DNA from: an uncultured Opitutia bacterium
Lineage (GTDB): Bacteria > Verrucomicrobiota > Verrucomicrobiia > Opitutales > Opitutaceae
DNA length: 64,000 nucleotides
Assembly (NCBI GenBank): GCA_903855985.1
Contig: CAIOAO010000058.1
Location: forward strand, 1 to 64,000
Direction of reading: 5' to 3'
Position numbers and translations under genes: made by a program. This document shows positions 8,848-17,617 of this stretch, one piece after another; within the stretch, counting starts at the first letter, position 1; each line of letters starts with the position of its first letter. The notes beneath the pieces are model-generated. The model was given only the letters and a program-made list of their open reading frames with translations, did no database searches and had not been told where the DNA came from.

Positions 8848-11535
8848 TTATTGGCCGAATTCCACCCAGTCGACGTTCATCAACCCGCCACCCTTCTTGG
8901 GGTTGGTCAGGACGAGGTACACGTCGTGGCGGCCGGGCGTGGGCATGAGCTTGGCCTTGTTCTCCATGAACTTGCCCCAGTCGCCCGTGTAGGCGATGTC
9001 GACGGTCGCGACGAGGGGGCCGGTCGGGGAGTCCAGGCGGACCTCGATCTGGCTGCCCTTGGCGCCGCCGCCCGCGGAAGCGCTGATCTTGACGTTCTTG
9101 GTGTCGGCGAGGTTCAGGCCGGCGAACATGATCGTGGTGCCGTGGTTCGTGGAGCCGACGGCCTTGGAGGTCTTCTTGGCATTGGTGACCTCGCCTGATT
9201 CGGCTTCTAGGCGACGATGGCGCAGCGAGACGGAGGCCTTGCCCGAGAGCGGGCCGGCCGCGCCGGCACCGAGGTCGGTGTAGACGGCTTCGATGACCAA
9301 CGAGCCCGGCTTATTATCCTTCGGGGCGGTCAGCTGGCCTTCGAGGCCGCGCGCGAGGGTCGGTCCTCCCTTGCCCTTCTCGAGGCCGAGGATCCAGCGG
9401 AGCATGATGGCGACTTCGTCTTCCGTGTGCTGCGGGTGGGCGAGCATCGGGACCTGGCCCCAGACGCCGCTGCCGCCGAGGCGGACCTTCTTGTTGAGCA
9501 GTTCATCCGCGCCGGCCTGCTTGCGGTACTTGTCGGCGATGGCCAGGAAGGCCGGACCGACGAGCTGGGTCTCGATGGCGTGACAGTTGAAGCAGTCGCT
9601 CTGGCGCATCGAGGCCAGGCCGGGGTCGACCGCGGCCGCGCGGCCGTCGGCGGGCAGGAAGGCGGAGGTCACGAGCGTGCGCGCGCCGAACTCGGCGGGC
9701 TTGGCATCGGAGGAGCCGTCTTCGGCGTCCTGCACGGCCACCTTATAAGTCAGGGGCTTGCCGGGCGTGAAGAAGTCGCCGTCCTGCGGGGCGAGGAAAC
9801 GGACGACGGGCACGGTGTTGCCGACGACGACAGGAGTCGAGCGCGTGACGACGCCCCCTTGGCCGTCGTTGACGGTGAGCTCGATGTTGTAGTTGCCGGG
9901 CGTCTCGAGCGTCACGGCCAGTTCTTCGCCTTCGCCGAGCTTCTTGTCGCCGGGCTGGAGTTTCCAGGCGTAGCTGAGTTTGCCGCCATCGAGGTCGCGC
10001 GAGCCTTTCGCGGAGAGCGTGGTCTTGAGCGGAGCGGGGCCGGCCGGCGTGGAGACGGCGAGCTTGGCGATCGGCTGGAGGTTGCCGCGGACGTAGGAGA
10101 TCTTCAGCAGCGCGGAGTCAGGGTTGGCGCCCCAGGTCTCGCCGTAGTCGAGCAGGTAGAGGCAGCCGTCGGGGCCGAAGGTCGCGTCGACCGGGCGGCG
10201 GATGATCGTCGCGCCGTTGTCGATGAGGGCCTTCTGCTTCTTGCGCTGCTCGTCGGTGTTCGCGGTCACGAACGTCGTCGGCGCGAAGGACTCGAGGCCT
10301 TGGAGGTCGGAGTTCGCGTCGAGACGGGCCCACTTGATGAACGGGCGCTGCCAATCCCAGAACAGCAGGGAGCGGTCGAAGTGCTTCGGGAAGCCGTTGG
10401 TCTTCTCGAACGATTCCTGCCAGTAGAAGACCGGGCCGGCGCACGCGGTGCGGCCGCCTTCGCCGAGTTCCGGCCACTCTTCGGAGACCGCGTAAGGCCA
10501 GTAGATCATGGCCGGGACGGCAGGGGGGAGGTCGACGAGGCCGGTGTTGTTGCGGCTCTTGTTCACCGGATGGGCCGGGTCGAACATCTTGCCCGCGACC
10601 TTGGTCTCGTAGTCGTACTCGGCGTAGGGGAAATTCTTGCCCACGAAGAAGGGGTAGCCGAAGTTGCCGGCCTTCTTCGCCTGGTTGATCTCATCGTAGC
10701 CGCGCGAGCCGCGTGGGCCGTCGTTGCGGGCGTCGGGACCGACTTCGCCCCAGTAGACGTAGCCCGTCTTCGGGTCGATGTTCATGCGCCACGGATTGCG
10801 ACAGCCCATGACGAAGATCTCCGGACGCGTCTTGGGCGTGCCGGGCTTGAAGAGGTTACCCTCGGGGATGCTGTACGTCGCGTCGGGGTTCAGGCGGATG
10901 CGGCTGATCTTGCCGACGAGGTTGTTGCTGTTGCCCGAAGTGCGTTCGCCATCCCAAGGCTCCTTGCCCGGGCGCTGGTCGAGCGGCGCGTAGCCCTGGC
11001 TGTCGCCGAAGGGGCTGGTGTTGTCGCCCGCCGTGAAATACAGGCAGCCGTCGGGGCCGAACTTGATCGAGGCGCCGTGGTGGCAGCACTGCAGGCGCTG
11101 TTCTTCGTACTTCAGGATGACCTTCTCGCTGCCGGCTACGATCTTGTCGTCCTTCACGTCGAAGCGTGACAGGTACTGGCCTTCGAAGCCGACGGGCGAG
11201 TAGAGGAAGTAGATCCAGTGGTTCTCGGCGAACTTCGGGTCGAGGGCGAAGGCGAGGAATCCGTTCTCCAGCGTCTTGAAGACCTCGATCTCGGTGACGA
11301 GCGTGACGTGCTTGGTCTTCGGGTCGTAGATCTTCAGCGCGCCGAGGTACTCGTTGAACCAGATGCGGCCGTCGGGGCCGAACTCGAGGTGCATCGGCTG
11401 CGGCAGTCCGGTGAGCAAGGTCTCGGTCTGGAAGCGGATATCCTCGGGCGCGGCGTCGGCGGCACGGGCGGCCGGCGCGGAAGCCAGCAGGGCGGCGCCG
11501 AGGAGGGAAAGAAGGCGGACGGGGGTGGAAGCCAT
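8848..11535 (-). CDS. glucose/sorbosone dehydrogenase-like beta-propeller + PKD + cytochrome c + carbohydrate-binding-like protein
   Basis: FGPDGRIWFNEYLGALKIYD, FGPDGCLYFTAGDN, GCRNPWRMNIDPKTG; PKD-like segment; SDCFNCHAIETQLVGPAFLAIADKY; C-terminal CBM6-like module. Confidence 0.8.
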   Translation of the reverse strand: MASTPVRLLSLLGAALLASAPAARAADAAPEDIRFQTETLLTGLPQPMHLEFGPDGRIWFNEYLGALKIYDPKTKHVTLVTEIEVFKTLENGFLAFALDPKFAENHWIYFLYSPVGFEGQYLSRFDVKDDKIVAGSEKVILKYEEQRLQCCHHGASIKFGPDGCLYFTAGDNTSPFGDSQGYAPLDQRPGKEPWDGERTSGNSNNLVGKISRIRLNPDATYSIPEGNLFKPGTPKTRPEIFVMGCRNPWRMNIDPKTGYVYWGEVGPDARNDGPRGSRGYDEINQAKKAGNFGYPFFVGKNFPYAEYDYETKVAGKMFDPAHPVNKSRNNTGLVDLPPAVPAMIYWPYAVSEEWPELGEGGRTACAGPVFYWQESFEKTNGFPKHFDRSLLFWDWQRPFIKWARLDANSDLQGLESFAPTTFVTANTDEQRKKQKALIDNGATIIRRPVDATFGPDGCLYLLDYGETWGANPDSALLKISYVRGNLQPIAKLAVSTPAGPAPLKTTLSAKGSRDLDGGKLSYAWKLQPGDKKLGEGEELAVTLETPGNYNIELTVNDGQGGVVTRSTPVVVGNTVPVVRFLAPQDGDFFTPGKPLTYKVAVQDAEDGSSDAKPAEFGARTLVTSAFLPADGRAAAVDPGLASMRQSDCFNCHAIETQLVGPAFLAIADKYRKQAGADELLNKKVRLGGSGVWGQVPMLAHPQHTEDEVAIMLRWILGLEKGKGGPTLARGLEGQLTAPKDNKPGSLVIEAVYTDLGAGAAGPLSGKASVSLRHRRLEAESGEVTNAKKTSKAVGSTNHGTTIMFAGLNLADTKNVKISASAGGGAKGSQIEVRLDSPTGPLVATVDIAYTGDWGKFMENKAKLMPTPGRHDVYLVLTNPKKGGGLMNVDWVEFGQ

Positions 11536-11639
11536 GGGGAGGTGACCTTGAGGAGTGGGTGGGGTTCCCGCAGGGTTGGGGAAAAATCTCCAAGGGCAAG
11601 CGGGGAGCGGATAAGGGGTAGGGGTAGGTAGGTGTGGAA

Positions 11640-11668
11640 AACAAAACGTCCGCCATGTGGCGGACGTC
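11640..11668 (-). terminator. suf operon terminator
   Basis: On the minus strand ACGTCCGCC-ACAT-GGCGGACGTTTTGTTTT. Confidence 0.75.
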
Positions 11669-11689
11669 GTAAGGAGGCTTGGTCGGCGG

Positions 11690-12316
11690 TCAGATCAGCC
11701 CGAGCTGCATCTTGCCATCCTCTGAGATCATGGTCTGGGTCCACGGCGGGTCCCAGACGATGTCGACGCGGGCCTGGTTGATGCCAGGGACGCCGAGCAC
11801 GCGATTGCGGGCGTCTTCGGCGATGACAGGGCCCATGCCGCAACCGGGAGCGGTGAGCGTCATGGCGACGACCACACTGTGGCGGTCGGGCGAATTGTCC
11901 AGGGGTTCGACCTTGAGCGAGTACACCAGGCCGAGGTCGACGATGTTCACGGGGATTTCCGGATCGAAGACCTTCTTGAGGCTTTCCCAGACGGCTTCGT
12001 CGGAGGGCTTGCCGGTGTGTCCCGGGTGTTCGGCGGTGCCGACCGAGCCGTAGGCGTCGGTCTTGCCTTCGTTCTCGCTGGAGTCGGAGGGGATCTGTTC
12101 TCCGAGGGCGTCGGCATCCGAGCCCTTGATGCGGAACATGCCGGTGTCGCAGACGACGGTGAAGTTGCCGCCGAGGCGATGGGTGATGGTGACCTTGGTG
12201 CCCGCGGGGAGCACGGCGGGTTCGCCGGCGGGGATCACGGTGGCCTGCACGTCGCGCGCGAGGACGCGGTCGTGGGGGCTGGGCGTGTGGCGCTGGCCGG
12301 TGGTGTCGTCGCTCAT
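11690..12316 (-). CDS. sufT: SufT-like iron-sulfur assembly factor (MIP18/PaaD-like domain)
   Basis: ATG at 12316 ([19 protein letters not shown]...); [17 protein letters not shown]...[18 protein letters not shown]; last gene of the suf cluster. Confidence 0.85.
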   Translation of the reverse strand: MSDDTTGQRHTPSPHDRVLARDVQATVIPAGEPAVLPAGTKVTITHRLGGNFTVVCDTGMFRIKGSDADALGEQIPSDSSENEGKTDAYGSVGTAEHPGHTGKPSDEAVWESLKKVFDPEIPVNIVDLGLVYSLKVEPLDNSPDRHSVVVAMTLTAPGCGMGPVIAEDARNRVLGVPGINQARVDIVWDPPWTQTMISEDGKMQLGLI

Positions 12317-12318
12317 GA

Positions 12319-13644
12319 TCAGGCTTGGTGGAATTTGAGGCGCAGCATCTCGCGCACCGCGGCGGCGGCTTCTTCGTGGCCGACCTTGGCGAGGACTTCC
12401 TCGAGGAAGCCCTGCGCGAGCAGTTCCTGGGCGACGGCGAGCGGGATGCCGCGGGCGCGCAGGTAGAAGAGCTCGGCGGGGTCGATCTGGCCGGTCGTCG
12501 CGCCGTGCGAACACTTCACGTCGTTGGCTTCGATCTCGAGGCCGGGCAGGGAATCCGCTTCGGCGTCCGGCGAGAGCAGGAGGTTGCGGTTCGTCTGGTA
12601 GGCGTCGGTGCGCTGGGCGTCCGGGGCGACCTTGATGAGGCCCGAGAAGATCGTGCGCGCCTTGCCGAGCAGGGCGTTCTTGAAGAGCAGGTCGGACTTC
12701 GCGTGGCCGGCGGCGTGGACCTGCAGCGTGCGCTGGTCGAACTCCTGTTCGCCCGAGGCGACCGAGATGCCGTAGAGGCTGACGTCGGCCCCCGGGCCGT
12801 CGATGCGGACGGTGTTCTCGAGGCGCGCGCGGCGGGAGCCGACGGCCGCGTTGACGGAACTGATGACCGCGTCGCGTCCGCCGCAGGTGTTGTCGATCTG
12901 GAAGGACTGCGTGGCGGAGCCCCAGGCCTGCACGGCGAGGCGGCGCACCTGCGAGCCCGTGCCGGCGTGGATGTCGACGGCCGAGATCGCGAGGGCGCGC
13001 TGGTCGGCCTTGGCGGAGAGGTGGAAGTCGTGGATGTCGGCCGTGGCGCGCTCGCCGGCGATGATCAGCGCGTGCGGGAAGACCGCGACGCCGTCGGTGA
13101 GCGTCCAGGTGACCGAGACGAACGGCTGCTTCACTTCGACTCCCTTGGGGACGTGAAGGACGTAGCCGGCGCGGAGCCAGGCGCGGTGCAGGGCGGCGAA
13201 CTTGTCGCCGCCGAGGAGGACCGGGTGCTTCAGGAGGTGTTCCTGGAGCAGGGCAGGGCGGGCGCGGACGGCGTCCTCGAGGGATTCGAAGACCACGCCC
13301 TGGGCGACGAGCTCGGCGGAGAGCGTCGGCTTCAGCACGCAGTGGCCGTCGACGTGGACGATGAGGCCGGCGGCGTCGGAGATCAGGCGCGAACGCGCGA
13401 TGAGGTCGGCGGCCTGCGCGGGCGTCGGGGCCGGCGCAGGGGCGTAGCCGTCGAGCGAGAGCGTGCGGGCGTCGGAGAAGCGCCACTTCTCGTTGTCGCG
13501 CGTGGGCATCGGCAGCGACTGGAAGGCGTGCCAGCCCTGCTGGCGGAGGACGGCGAACCAGTCCTGCGCGCGGAAGGCGGCGGTCTCGGCGGACTGCAGG
13601 GCGACGTCGAGGACGCCGGCGGGGACGGAGGCGACGGCGCTCAT
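12319..13644 (-). CDS. sufD: Fe-S cluster assembly protein SufD
   Basis: [17 protein letters not shown]..., [51 protein letters not shown]. Confidence 0.93.
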   Translation of the reverse strand: MSAVASVPAGVLDVALQSAETAAFRAQDWFAVLRQQGWHAFQSLPMPTRDNEKWRFSDARTLSLDGYAPAPAPTPAQAADLIARSRLISDAAGLIVHVDGHCVLKPTLSAELVAQGVVFESLEDAVRARPALLQEHLLKHPVLLGGDKFAALHRAWLRAGYVLHVPKGVEVKQPFVSVTWTLTDGVAVFPHALIIAGERATADIHDFHLSAKADQRALAISAVDIHAGTGSQVRRLAVQAWGSATQSFQIDNTCGGRDAVISSVNAAVGSRRARLENTVRIDGPGADVSLYGISVASGEQEFDQRTLQVHAAGHAKSDLLFKNALLGKARTIFSGLIKVAPDAQRTDAYQTNRNLLLSPDAEADSLPGLEIEANDVKCSHGATTGQIDPAELFYLRARGIPLAVAQELLAQGFLEEVLAKVGHEEAAAAVREMLRLKFHQA

Positions 13645-15095
13645 CCGACGGACCCTTCCATCTGCAGTTCGATGAGGCGCTTCAGCTCGACGGAGTATTC
13701 CATCGGGAATTCCTTCACCAGGTCGTTGACGAAGCCGTTCACGGCGAGGGACATCGCTTCGCCTTCGGACAGGCCGCGCTGCATCATGTAGAAGATCTGC
13801 TCGGCCGAGACCTTGGAGACGCTCGCCTCGTGCTGGACCGAGTTCTTGCGGCCGCGCACCGAGATCGCCGGGTAGGTGTCGGTGCGGCTGTGCTCGTTGA
13901 TGAGCAAGGCGTCGCACTCGGTGTTGTTGCGGCAGTTCGCGAGGGTCTTCGGGATGTGGACCAGGCCGCGGTAGGTCGAGCGGCCTTCGCCGACGGAGAT
14001 CGACTTCGCGATGATGTTCGAGGTCGTGTCATCGGCCGCGTGGATCATCTTGGCGCCGGTGTCCTGGTGCTGGCCGTCGTTGGCCAGGGCGATGGAGAGG
14101 ACCTCTCCGCGGGCGCGCTTGCCGCGCAGGACCACGCCGGGGTACTTCATCGTGAGACGGGAGCCGATGTTGCAGTCGATCCAGCGGACTTCGGCGTCTT
14201 CCTCGGCCACGCCGCGCTTCGTCACGAGGTTGAAGACGTTGGCGGACCAGTTCTGGACGGTGATGTACTGGATCTTCGCGCCCTTGAGCGCGACGAGCTC
14301 GACCACGGCGCTGTGCAGCGTCGAGGTGCTGAACTTCGGGGCGGTGCAGCCCTCCATGTAGGTCACCTCGGCGCCCTCGTCGGCGATGATGAGGGTGCGC
14401 TCGAACTGGCCGAAGTTCTCGGCGTTGATGCGGAAGTAGGCCTGCAGCGGCTGGGCGACCTTCACGCCCTTCGGCACGTAGATGAAGGAGCCGCCGGAGA
14501 ACACGGCGCTGTTGAGGGCGGAGAACTTGTTGTCGCCGGTCGGGATGACCTTGCCGAAGAACTTGCGGAAGAGCTCGGGGTGCTCGCGGAGGCCCTCGGT
14601 GGAGTTGACGAAGATGACGCCCTGCTTGGAGACGATGTCCTTGATGTTGGAGTAGGCGGCCTCGGAGTCGAACTGGGCCTCGACGCCGGCGAGGAACTTG
14701 CGCTCGTGCTCGGGGACGCCGAGGCGCTCGAAGGTCTTCTTGATGTCGTCCGGCACCTCTTCCCACGTGCGCTTGGGCTTCTGGCCGCTGGAGAGGTAGT
14801 AACGGATCTTGTCGAAATTGATGTTCTCGAGGTCCTTCGTCGCCCAGTGCGTGGGCATGGGCTTGGCGAGGAACTGCTTCAGGGCGTTCAGGCGGAACTC
14901 GAGGATCCACGGCGCCTCCTTCTTGACCGAGCTGATGTAGCGGACGGTCTTTTCCGACAGGCCGGTGCCGGCGTCGAACTCGTAGTCCATCTTGTAGCTG
15001 AAATTGCCGGCGGTCTGGTCAATGCCGGAAACGGGATTGTCGACGGTGTCGGCAATCGGCGCGGGGAGGGACTCGGTAGCGGTGACGTCGGACAT
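13641..15095 (-). CDS. sufB: Fe-S cluster assembly protein SufB
   Basis: [86 protein letters not shown]. Confidence 0.97.
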   Translation of the reverse strand: MSDVTATESLPAPIADTVDNPVSGIDQTAGNFSYKMDYEFDAGTGLSEKTVRYISSVKKEAPWILEFRLNALKQFLAKPMPTHWATKDLENINFDKIRYYLSSGQKPKRTWEEVPDDIKKTFERLGVPEHERKFLAGVEAQFDSEAAYSNIKDIVSKQGVIFVNSTEGLREHPELFRKFFGKVIPTGDNKFSALNSAVFSGGSFIYVPKGVKVAQPLQAYFRINAENFGQFERTLIIADEGAEVTYMEGCTAPKFSTSTLHSAVVELVALKGAKIQYITVQNWSANVFNLVTKRGVAEEDAEVRWIDCNIGSRLTMKYPGVVLRGKRARGEVLSIALANDGQHQDTGAKMIHAADDTTSNIIAKSISVGEGRSTYRGLVHIPKTLANCRNNTECDALLINEHSRTDTYPAISVRGRKNSVQHEASVSKVSAEQIFYMMQRGLSEGEAMSLAVNGFVNDLVKEFPMEYSVELKRLIELQMEGSVG

Positions 15096-15115
15096 GGGTC
15101 GGGAGGGTTCGGGGT

Positions 15116-15871
15116 TCAGGCCGGGACGAGTTCGTTTTTGACCCAGTCGTAGCCCTTGGCCTCGAGCTCGAGGGCGAGGGATTTGTCGCCGCTCTTCACG
15201 ATGCGGCCGTCCCACATGACGTGCACGTGGTCGGGGACGATGTAGCCCAGCAGGCGTTGGTAATGGGTGATCATGAGCACGCCGAGGTTGGTGGAGCGGA
15301 GGGCGTTGACGCCGTCGGCGACGATGCGGAGGGCGTCGATGTCGAGGCCGGAGTCGGTCTCGTCCATCAGCGCGAACTTCGGCTCGAGCATGGCCATCTG
15401 GAGGATCTCGCAGCGTTTCTTTTCGCCGCCGGAGAAGCCGTCGTTGATCGCGCGGGAGGTGAACTTCCGGTCGATCTGGAGCAGGTCCATCTTGGAGTAG
15501 AGGCGCTTGTAGTAGCCGGTGGCGTCGAGCTCCTCGCCCTCGCCGAGGCGGGCCTGGATGGCGGCGCGGAGGAAGTTGGCGATCGAGACGCCGGGGATTT
15601 CGCTCGGGTATTGGAACGCGAGGAAGAGGCCGGCGCGGGCGCGCTCGTCGGGCTGCATCGGCAGGACGGACTTGCCGTCGAGGAGCACGTCACCCGAGGT
15701 GATGGTGTAGCTGGGGTGGCCGGCGACGGCTTTGGCGAGCGTGGACTTGCCGGTGCCGTTCGGGCCCATGATCGCGTGCACCTCGCCGCTGCGGACGGTG
15801 AGCGTGAGGCCCTTGACGATGGGTTTTTCTCCGATGGAGACGTGGAGGTCTTTGATTTCGAGCTGGGACAT
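15116..15871 (-). CDS. sufC: Fe-S cluster assembly ATPase SufC
   Basis: [91 protein letters not shown]. Confidence 0.97.
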   Translation of the reverse strand: MSQLEIKDLHVSIGEKPIVKGLTLTVRSGEVHAIMGPNGTGKSTLAKAVAGHPSYTITSGDVLLDGKSVLPMQPDERARAGLFLAFQYPSEIPGVSIANFLRAAIQARLGEGEELDATGYYKRLYSKMDLLQIDRKFTSRAINDGFSGGEKKRCEILQMAMLEPKFALMDETDSGLDIDALRIVADGVNALRSTNLGVLMITHYQRLLGYIVPDHVHVMWDGRIVKSGDKSLALELEAKGYDWVKNELVPA

Positions 15872-15893
15872 GACGGGGAAGGGTTGGAAGGGG

Positions 15894-16367
15894 TCAGGCG
15901 GCGGGCTGGGCCTTGCCGCGCCGCTCGGCGGACTCGAGGCGAGGTGAGCTTGCCGAACCGCGGAAGGTGATTTGGACGGACTTGGCGTCGTAGCCGGCCG
16001 GGAGGACCGAGCTGATTTTTTCAAGCAGCTCGGCGGGGAGCTGGATGTCGTGGATCGAGCCGCTTTGCTCGTCGTGAAAATGCGCGTGCGGATGGAGATT
16101 CGGGCAGTAGCGGGTGGGGGCGCGCTCGAAATTGACCGCGCGGACCAAGTCGCACTGCACGAGCGTTTCGAGGCAGTTGTAGACCGTCGCGAGGGAGATC
16201 GAGGGCATGTCGGCGCGGACGCGGGCATACACCTCGTCGGCGGTCGGATGATCCCGTTTCCGGAGGATCACATCGTAGATGACCTCGCGCTGGGGCGTGG
16301 AGCGCAGCCCGCTGTCAGCGAGGCGTTGGGCGAGGGCGTCGGGGGCGGCCATGGTCAGGGTGGACAT
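15894..16367 (-). CDS. Fur-family transcriptional regulator lacking the usual CxxC zinc motif
   Basis: [54 protein letters not shown]. Confidence 0.85.
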   Translation of the reverse strand: MSTLTMAAPDALAQRLADSGLRSTPQREVIYDVILRKRDHPTADEVYARVRADMPSISLATVYNCLETLVQCDLVRAVNFERAPTRYCPNLHPHAHFHDEQSGSIHDIQLPAELLEKISSVLPAGYDAKSVQITFRGSASSPRLESAERRGKAQPAA

Positions 16368-16386
16368 CTGGGAAGTGGCAACAAAT

Positions 16387-16430
16387 TGGAATGGTTCTAA
16401 GTAGCAAGTGGGAATGAGAACTATTCTAAA
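16387..16430. promoter_or_regulatory. two GAAnnnTTC inverted-repeat sites upstream of the fur-suf operon
   Basis: GAATGGTTC (16389-16397) and AGAACTATTCT (16417-16427), centres 29 bp apart in an AT-rich upstream region. Confidence 0.5.
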
Positions 16431-16464
16431 CTATACTGTATCATAATACCCTGCAGTTAGTTAA

Positions 16465-17009
16465 TTACCCCTGCCAAAACCAATGCCAGGGCTCGTAGCC
16501 GATACCATGGCGGTTTTTTCGCGGGTAGGAGAGGCGGAAGCCGAATTGGGCCGCCCGTTTTTCCAGCCAGCGAAACGCCGGGGTTTGGGCGAAATCGACG
16601 TCCAGCCCGACATGATTCACGTCACCCAGATCGAGTGCGCGGCCCGTGTGGTGTTCGCTGCAGCCGGGTGCGGCCACCAGCCGCAGGATGGCCGGGAGCG
16701 CCTGGCCCTCGGCCAGTTTGCGGCGGATGATTGCGGTTTGCCGGGCGACACTCCGGAAGCCGGACAGGGGGAGCAGCTGCACGCCCTCCCGGGCGGCGGC
16801 GGCGTGCATCTTTTTTCCACGCGGCGGCGGCCCGCGGGCTCAGCCGGATGGGCTGGCCGTCGTCGGCGGCCCGCGCCGCGACCACCAGCCGGCGGGCCTC
16901 CCGCTGAATGGGCAGGCGCCGCCGGGCCGCATACCCGGCCGGGATGCCGAGCGCGCGGTGGAGCGAGCGAATCCGGGTCAGATAGTCGGCGGCCATGACG
17001 GGCAGCATG
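16465..17009 (-). pseudogene. D-Ala-D-Ala carboxypeptidase (VanY-like), frameshifted
   Basis: N-terminal part in one frame (MAADYLTRIRSLHRALGIPAG...AAAAWKK); C-terminal part in another (MHAAAAREGVQLLPLSGFRSVARQTAIIRRKL...SEHHTGRALDLGD...WHWF); switch at an A6 run near 16810-16816. Confidence 0.65.
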
Positions 17010-17150
17010 AGCAACGGCCGGGACCGGTCGAGGACATCGCGGCAGGCCCGCAGATTTTTCCGCACCGTCCTAGACAAACCCCGGCTGATCCCTACGATTT
17101 TTCCGCTGTGGTCACTTCGACCCCTGATCTTCAACCCCCAAAAAAATAAC

Positions 17151-17594
17151 ATGAGTACCTTCATTCCCCTCATCAGCTCCGGCACCGCCGGCCCGCTCGG
17201 CGTGCTGCACCTGCCCCGTTTCTGGCAAAAGGCCTCGCTCGAGGCCCGCGGCAAGCTCGACTCCCGCTATCCCGGCTGCGGCGGTGGCTACGACATGATG
17301 ACCCTCAATGCGCTTGGCCTGAACAAGGATGCGACGCTGAAGTTCATCAAGGACAGCCGCCCGACCTACCCGCAGCTCGAGGCCTGGGTCAAGAAGCAGC
17401 CCGGCGTGAAACTCGACCAGGCCACGATCGCGAAACACAACGCGAGCGTCCTCGGCTACAACCACGACGACGCCACCCGTCAGGGCATCCTCAAGAACAA
17501 CGGTCTGCCGGATGACGCGACGGCCGTGAAGGACGCGGTGCACCTCAACGACCTCGACAGCTGGCAGGAATTCCACGCCGACGTGCTGAAGTAA
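17151..17594 (+). CDS. DUF5069-like conserved protein
   Basis: LPRFWQKASLEARGKLDSRYPGCGGGYDMMTLNALGLNKDATLKFIKDSRPTYPQLEAWV. Confidence 0.7.
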   Translation: MSTFIPLISSGTAGPLGVLHLPRFWQKASLEARGKLDSRYPGCGGGYDMMTLNALGLNKDATLKFIKDSRPTYPQLEAWVKKQPGVKLDQATIAKHNASVLGYNHDDATRQGILKNNGLPDDATAVKDAVHLNDLDSWQEFHADVLK

Positions 17595-17617
17595 TCCCGG
17601 CCCGGTCCGGTTCCCGC

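Noticed and set aside
9217-11169. 650-aa plus-strand ORF opposite the GSDH-like gene
   Set aside because: No recognisable domains; antisense to a strong CDS.
12317-13486. N-terminal portion of the 598-aa ORF 11690-13486
   Set aside because: Frame overlap with sufD; real SufT starts at the ATG at 12316.
16370-16470. Contig junction at the AT-rich gap near 16.4 kb
   Set aside because: Spot counts of GC on both sides looked similar and the AT-rich segment is explained as the fur-suf promoter; only the duplicated hflX hints at chimerism.
16805-16818. Programmed -1 ribosomal frameshift at AAAAAAG in the VanY-like gene
   Set aside because: The frame change needed is +1 (or -2) relative to the upstream frame and the codon phase does not fit X_XXY_YYZ; sequencing error or pseudogene is simpler.
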